Part shown: positions 59,955 to 64,000 of the stretch, piece by piece
Layout of the letters: each line of letters opens with the position of its first letter
Position numbering within the stretch: the first letter of the stretch is position 1
Source of the DNA: an uncultured Lachnospiraceae bacterium
Lineage (GTDB): Bacteria; Bacillota; Clostridia; Lachnospirales; Lachnospiraceae
DNA length: 64,000 nucleotides
NCBI GenBank assembly: GCA_910578795.1
Contig: CAJTSD010000004.1
Span: forward strand, 62,001 to 126,000
Reading direction: 5' to 3'
Notes under the pieces: generated by a model
Told to the model about the DNA's origin: nothing
Seen by the model: the letters and a program-made list of their open reading frames with translations, nothing else
The model's database searches: none
Program-made: the position numbers and the translations under genes

Positions 59955-61301
59955 CTATTCCTGATTTAACGCTGCAACAGGAATCAGCGACGCTGCCTTA
60001 TACGCGGGGTAAAATCCGAAAACCGTACCCGTAATCACGCCAAACGCAAGCGACAGAACCGCCCCCAAAACAGACAGCTCCACTCTGACCGAAAAGCCCT
60101 CAATCACCGGCGTAATGCCAAACGCGGCAAGCACGCCAAGCACGGAGCCGATAAAGCTCATAAAACATGCCTCAAACAGAAATTCCAAAAGAATATCCCG
60201 TTTCGAACAGCCAAGCGCTTTGAGGATACCGATTTCATTTGTCCGCTCCTTGACGGACACGAACAGCACGTTCATAATGCCGATACCGCCGACAAGAAAC
60301 ACTATCACCGCCATTGCAATCAGCAAGATCTGCAGCGTATCGTTTGACTTCGATGCCGCCTCCATTTTTGTCCCCGCGTCGGAAATCGTAAATTCCGCAT
60401 TGGCATAACTGTCGGCTAGAACCGTTTCAATATTGCTTATCACCGTATCCACCTGATTGACATCGGCGGCTATCACCGTAACCGTCGGACTGATATTCGT
60501 CCCCGTAATATACTTTACCCCCGTCTCATAAGGGATAAATACCATCGTGTCAGGACTGATACCCGATGAAACACTCCCCATTTCTTCCAGCACGCCGCTC
60601 ACCACATAGGGTCTTGCATCAATATAAATCACGTCATCATACGCGGCATAAACGCTTCCGAAAATCTCCTTTGCCGCGGAATAGCCAAGCACACAGTATT
60701 TTTCCTTGTTTTCATCATTTTCCTGTGTCAGAAACGTTCCCATCGCCATTGACAGATTGCTCATTGTGCCATAATTTTCTTTAACGCCCGCAATGGTATA
60801 CGCCTGCGCCTCCTCAAGCTCTCCGCCTTCCACCTCAGACGACGTCGTATACGATATGGTCACATCGGAAATATCCGGCACAAATACCGCAATATCCTCC
60901 ATATCGTCCGTGGACAACACAATCTTTTCCTGATTCATGCGCTCATTGTCTCTGTCCCGTCCGCCAAAAAAATCTCCTGAGGGCGGCATTCCTGCGCCGG
61001 GCATTCCGCCTCTTGCTCCCCCTCCGGACATTCCTGCGCCGGGCATTCCCCCACCGCCTTGAAACATTCTCTCTCCCCGTTCGCCAAACGAGGCGGCATT
61101 GGATTCATACGAAATGTCAATCGCACCCGCGTTTAAGTTTTTGAACTGCTCGGCAACCTCCAGCTTTCCGCCCGTTCCTATGGCAAGCACCATCATAATT
61201 GTCGCTGAGCCCACAATAATTCCGACCGAAGTGAGAATCACCTTAAATTTATTTTGGGAAAGGTTTATGATAACAAGTCTTAATAATTCTGAGATTTTCA
61301 T
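59955..61301 (-). CDS. MacB-type ABC transporter permease
   Basis: About 448 residues: one N-terminal membrane helix (SQNKFKVILTSVGIIVGSATIMM), a large outside MacB periplasmic-core domain (about 60-320) and three C-terminal helices of the FtsX fold (AVIVFLVGGIGIMNVLFVSV, then KALGCSKRDILLEF). Within the outside domain, residues 79-114 are a Gly/Met-rich insert (GMPGAGMSGGG type). The upstream adaptor carries a similar insert. The locus lacks an outer membrane channel, as expected for a monoderm. The substrate is unknown; peptides or lipids are usual. Confidence 0.9.
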   Translation of the reverse strand: MKISELLRLVIINLSQNKFKVILTSVGIIVGSATIMMVLAIGTGGKLEVAEQFKNLNAGAIDISYESNAASFGERGERMFQGGGGMPGAGMSGGGARGGMPGAGMPPSGDFFGGRDRDNERMNQEKIVLSTDDMEDIAVFVPDISDVTISYTTSSEVEGGELEEAQAYTIAGVKENYGTMSNLSMAMGTFLTQENDENKEKYCVLGYSAAKEIFGSVYAAYDDVIYIDARPYVVSGVLEEMGSVSSGISPDTMVFIPYETGVKYITGTNISPTVTVIAADVNQVDTVISNIETVLADSYANAEFTISDAGTKMEAASKSNDTLQILLIAMAVIVFLVGGIGIMNVLFVSVKERTNEIGILKALGCSKRDILLEFLFEACFMSFIGSVLGVLAAFGITPVIEGFSVRVELSVLGAVLSLAFGVITGTVFGFYPAYKAASLIPVAALNQE

Positions 61302-61327
61302 GATTATAAACCGTACTCCTTTCTTAG

Positions 61328-61386
61328 CCTGCAAGTTTGTGCGGCTAAGCACAAACTTGTCAGGTTGAAAATGTTAATTTTCAACC
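61328..61386. promoter_or_regulatory. Two hairpins between adaptor and permease genes
   Basis: CCTGCAAGTTTGTGC (61328-61342) pairs with GCACAAACTTGTCAGG (61349-61364) with one unpaired position, and GGTTGAAAAT (61363-61372) pairs perfectly with ATTTTCAACC (61377-61386). The second contains the last codons and stop of the adaptor gene. No T run follows; RNA stability or partial termination inside the operon is possible. Confidence 0.55.
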
Positions 61387-63053
61387 TTGCTTTCGATTAA
61401 AACAGTATCCCCTTCCGAAAGCCCTTCCACGATTTCCACACAAACGCCGTCCGAAAATCCGGTGACAACCTCCTGTTTTTTGACAGCCCCGCTGTCATCA
61501 CGTACCTTGACGTAAGAAGTTACACCCTCCCTGATAATCGCCCGGTTGGACACATAGCAGACCTCCTTCGTTTCGTTTGTCACAAATGTCACATCGCCTG
61601 TCATTCCCGCATACAGTCCCGACACGTCCCCTTGCACCGTCACGGTCACCGTGTAATAAACCGCCCCCGTACTGCTGTCATATTCCGCGTCCGACACGTC
61701 CGCTATGATGCCGGAATACACCGCGTCAGGATATGCCGTAAAGGCGATATTGACTGCACGCCCCTTTTCGATTGTATTATAATCCTCCTCGCTAAGCGCC
61801 ACGTCCATTGTCACGCTTTCCCGGTCATTCATCACCAAAAGACTGCTGCCCCCTGACAGCGTATCCCCTTCGCTAAGCGCCACCTGCGTCACAACGCCGC
61901 TATATTCGGAAACAATCCTGTTATCCTGCACGACGCTGTCAAACTCCGCAAGCTTTTCGACTGCCATATCATAGCTGTTTTTCGCGGACGAGAGCGCATT
62001 GTCCAAACTCTGCGTCTGAATGCCGTACCATTCCGACGCCGCATTGGCATAATAAGTATCCGTATCATACGTCTTTCCAAAATCAAGCTTTGCCTGTTCA
62101 TAGTCGCGCTGCGACTGGTTCATCGTACGGACTGCCGTCTGGATTTCAACCGATAGCTGCTCAATTTCCTCACTCAAATCGTCAAATTCTTCCTCAAGCT
62201 GGTCCGCTAACTTTTGCGCCGTATCCCGCGTATTGAGATACACCGTGTAATAATAGGCATTTTCATACCGTCCCGCATAATTTTCCGAAACCGCAGCCTG
62301 CGCCTCCTTCAGAAAATCCTGTGCCTGCGCAAGCTCCTCGGAGAGCGCGGTCAGCTCCAAACACTTTTCATTATAGGTATCCTGTTTGTCGTTGACTGCT
62401 TCCGCCGCGTCCTCCACCGCCTCCTGATATGCCTTTAGCTCCTCCTCATAAATGAGCTGCGCGTATTTTCCATTTGTGACATAGGTGTCATATCCTTGCC
62501 GCGCCTGCGTTCTTGACGCTTCCTGTTCCACCTGTAGCGCCTCATAATCCGACTTGGTATCCGCGATGTCCTCGGAAAGCGTATCCCTGATTTCCTCCAC
62601 ACTTTCCGCTGTCAGCGTATAAAGTGCATCGCCCTCCTTGATTTCCTGTCCGACTGCGGCGTTTACCTGCTCCACTGTGAGCGACTGGCTTTGGGAACGC
62701 TGCGTCATATCAAACGAGCCAAAAGACATCATGCCTGCACCCATAGCGCCTCCGCCCATGTCTCCGCCAAAAGGCATCGCGCCAGTCGTCTGATTATCCG
62801 ATGACGTGTCACTGTCCACAAGTGCACTGATGTCCAAGTCAAACGTCTGCTCCAGGGTGCCGATTTCCACCGCCGCTTCCTCGGTGATACCGACCGTCAG
62901 ATTTCCGTATTCCACCGCCGTTTCCCTGTACACCACCGAATCTTTCCCGCCGCGGCGCACTGCCAGACCGATGCCGATAATCACGACGCCTGCCGCGGCG
63001 ACAGTCCCAATGCCAATCAGAAACTTTTTGTTATTTTTCATGTGATTTTTCAT
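61374..63053 (-). CDS. HlyD-family efflux adaptor with Gly/Met-rich insert
   Basis: About 559 residues, an adaptor of the membrane fusion family. An N-terminal helix (about 8-33) is followed by a first barrel/lipoyl half, a Gly/Met-rich insert (90-116, GGDMGGGAMGAGMMSFG), a long coiled coil (about 140-360) and the second lipoyl half and barrels (NRIVSEYSGVVTQVALSEGD, VTMDVALSEEDYNTIEKG). AAGGAGG is five bases before the ATG at 63053. The coiled coil would extend into the wall. It precedes the permease and follows another, shorter adaptor of the same type. Confidence 0.88.
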   Translation of the reverse strand: MKNHMKNNKKFLIGIGTVAAAGVVIIGIGLAVRRGGKDSVVYRETAVEYGNLTVGITEEAAVEIGTLEQTFDLDISALVDSDTSSDNQTTGAMPFGGDMGGGAMGAGMMSFGSFDMTQRSQSQSLTVEQVNAAVGQEIKEGDALYTLTAESVEEIRDTLSEDIADTKSDYEALQVEQEASRTQARQGYDTYVTNGKYAQLIYEEELKAYQEAVEDAAEAVNDKQDTYNEKCLELTALSEELAQAQDFLKEAQAAVSENYAGRYENAYYYTVYLNTRDTAQKLADQLEEEFDDLSEEIEQLSVEIQTAVRTMNQSQRDYEQAKLDFGKTYDTDTYYANAASEWYGIQTQSLDNALSSAKNSYDMAVEKLAEFDSVVQDNRIVSEYSGVVTQVALSEGDTLSGGSSLLVMNDRESVTMDVALSEEDYNTIEKGRAVNIAFTAYPDAVYSGIIADVSDAEYDSSTGAVYYTVTVTVQGDVSGLYAGMTGDVTFVTNETKEVCYVSNRAIIREGVTSYVKVRDDSGAVKKQEVVTGFSDGVCVEIVEGLSEGDTVLIESKVEN

Positions 63054-63081
63054 CTGCCCCTCCTTCAATCACCTGCGTTTT

Positions 63082-63220
63082 CGTAACAGTTCAGCCTTCG
63101 GCTTCCTGTTACAAGCATCAAGCCATGCAAAACCACTTCGTGGTGACTTGATGCATCTCAATCGCAACGTTATTTCACGAACTTTGCAGCAAGTGCAAAG
63201 TTCTACACTGAACTATTACG
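63082..63220. repeat. Three-hairpin element bounded by inverted repeats
   Basis: CGTAACAGTTCAG (63082-63094) and CTGAACTATTACG (63208-63220) are inverted repeats with one mismatch. Between them are GTAACAG/CTGTTAC with AGCC/GGCT nested (63083-63112), GCATCAAG/CTTGATGC with CCAC/GTGG nested (63115-63154) and GAACTTTGC/GCAAAGTTC (63179-63203). The right end supplies the last codons of the adaptor gene at 63203. It looks like a miniature palindromic element. Confidence 0.6.
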
Positions 63221-64000
63221 TGTTCTCAAATAATACTGCTCTCCCTCGCAAATGCCTTCCAAAACCTCAACATACTCCCCGTTGTTAAATCCTGTCGTTA
63301 TGGGCACAAGCGTATAATCCGCTCCTGATTTTACATACAGACAGCTTTTGCCGTTTTCCGTGACTACTGCCTTGCGCAGCACATATGTAACGTCCTGCAC
63401 CTCCTGCGTGACAAATTTCACATCTGCTGTCATTCCTCCGTAGAGCTTGGAGGTATCCCCCAATATGGAAATCACGACAGGATAGCTGATTGTGGCTGCG
63501 TTCCTGCTTGTAGCAGTCGTGGTTATGGACGCGACAACGCCCTCATAAATCTCCCCTTCGTATGCGGACATGCTTAATTCCACAGTATCGCCCACCTTGA
63601 TGTCAACGACGTCCTCCTGCGACACATCTACCGAAACCGTCATTTCCTCCGCCTTTGCAAACGCAATCAGCGTTCCGGTATTCTTTAGGTAATCGCCTTC
63701 CTCATACCCGATTTCCGTGACGATACCGCTTCCCTCGGCACAAACCGTTCCGTCGCCCACAAACGCTTCAAACGCGTCCAGCTTTTCCTGCGCTTCCTCA
63801 AGCGTCCGCTGCGCCTTAGATAAGGCGTTCTCGTAGCCTGTAAGGCTGCTTTGATATTTCACGTCGGCAATGGCGCCGCTGACATTGGAAGTCTCTAACT
63901 CCTGATTTGCCTTCAAAAGCTCTTTTTCAAGAAGCTGCTGATTGTATACAATCTCCTCCTCGATTTCATAAATCCGGTCGATGTTATCCTGTATCTGTTG
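63203..64000 (-). CDS. HlyD-family efflux adaptor (5' part cut off)
   Basis: At least 265 residues are open from the window edge to the stop at 63203. The visible part starts in a coiled coil (IYEIEEEIVYNQQLLEKELL, then NALSKAQRTLEEAQEKLDAF), then the lipoyl half (GDGTVCAEGSGIVTEIGYEE) and barrels (VSVDVSQEDVVDIKVGDTVE, SKLYGGMTADVKFVTQ). It is homologous to the adaptor at 61374-63053 but shows no Gly/Met-rich insert in the visible part. The last residues NSSV are encoded inside the bounding repeat of the element at 63082-63220, so the insertion may have replaced the original end. Confidence 0.85.
   Translation of the reverse strand, partial: QQIQDNIDRIYEIEEEIVYNQQLLEKELLKANQELETSNVSGAIADVKYQSSLTGYENALSKAQRTLEEAQEKLDAFEAFVGDGTVCAEGSGIVTEIGYEEGDYLKNTGTLIAFAKAEEMTVSVDVSQEDVVDIKVGDTVELSMSAYEGEIYEGVVASITTTATSRNAATISYPVVISILGDTSKLYGGMTADVKFVTQEVQDVTYVLRKAVVTENGKSCLYVKSGADYTLVPITTGFNNGEYVEVLEGICEGEQYYLRTRNSSV

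Noticed and set aside
1..64000. tRNA, rRNA, insertion sequence or phage genes.
   Set aside because: I looked for the usual tRNA arms, transposase motifs and phage genes on both strands and saw none. A computed tRNA scan could still find one.

Overview
The window looks like the chromosome of an anaerobic, monoderm Firmicute, most likely a Lachnospiraceae-type gut clostridium. Supporting signs are class III (anaerobic) ribonucleotide reductase, meso-diaminopimelate dehydrogenase, an FMN riboswitch in front of a RibU-like ECF component, a DUF975 membrane protein, a BspA-like leucine-rich-repeat surface protein, a Gram-positive style Tad locus without a secretin, strong AGGAGG ribosome binding sites and consensus sigma-A promoters. 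This is inferred from gene content; no rRNA or marker gene is present to fix the genus.

Regions. (1) 1-10.4 kb, minus strand: a Tad/Flp (type IVb) pilus operon in the order tadZ, tadA, tadB, tadC, Flp1 pilin, TadE-like, DUF5702 (TadG-like), TadE-like, prepilin peptidase and a WG-repeat protein cut by the window edge. It is driven by a perfect TTGACA-17-TATAAT promoter flanked by palindromes, next to a divergent XRE-type regulator. (2) 10.8-16.7 kb: a decayed VapBC-like toxin-antitoxin locus, purL, and ribU under an FMN riboswitch with terminator. (3) 16.7-31.5 kb: chemoreceptor, AraC regulator with divergent GH13 glucosidase, tex, DUF975, ddh, a membrane-anchored zinc-ribbon protein, prfB with its programmed frameshift, secA and a small hicBA pair. 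(4) 31.5-35.1 kb: pyrF and nrdD, the latter with a fused C-terminal redoxin domain and two NrdR-like boxes. (5) 35.1-49.8 kb: alpha-glucan metabolism. A malEFG-malQ-lacI-TPR lipoprotein operon sits under a five-unit 12-bp operator array, followed by ugd, glgP, a second LacI regulator with tandem palindromic operators, a sortase remnant and glgX. (6) 50-56.4 kb: uronate use (kduI, a third LacI regulator, uxaC) and a second GH13 enzyme. (7) 56.7-64 kb: a secreted LRR protein and an ABC exporter locus with two HlyD-like adaptors, a MacB-type permease, a small membrane protein and an ATPase, plus an orphan reading frame without a start codon.

How the genes work together. The carbohydrate genes make a coherent maltodextrin/glycogen route: import (malEFG), rearrangement (malQ), phosphorolysis (glgP), debranching (glgX) and terminal hydrolysis by two GH13 enzymes. 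The two GH13 enzymes differ at the residue after the catalytic Asp and so may split alpha-1,4 and alpha-1,6 work. Three LacI proteins and several clear operator-like repeats show how this could be controlled. The pilus operon, the LRR protein and the adaptor-permease exporter are surface functions.

Between genes there is unusual hairpin-rich DNA: a seven-hairpin cluster at 50.2-50.4 kb, a TAAA-loop hairpin present twice with compensatory stem changes, and two elements bounded by inverted repeats at 30.9-31.0 and 63.1-63.2 kb. I did not find a clearly new multi-gene system. The most unusual items are the operator array, the hairpin families, the matched Gly/Met-rich inserts in adaptor and permease, and the orphan frame at 58.6-58.8 kb.
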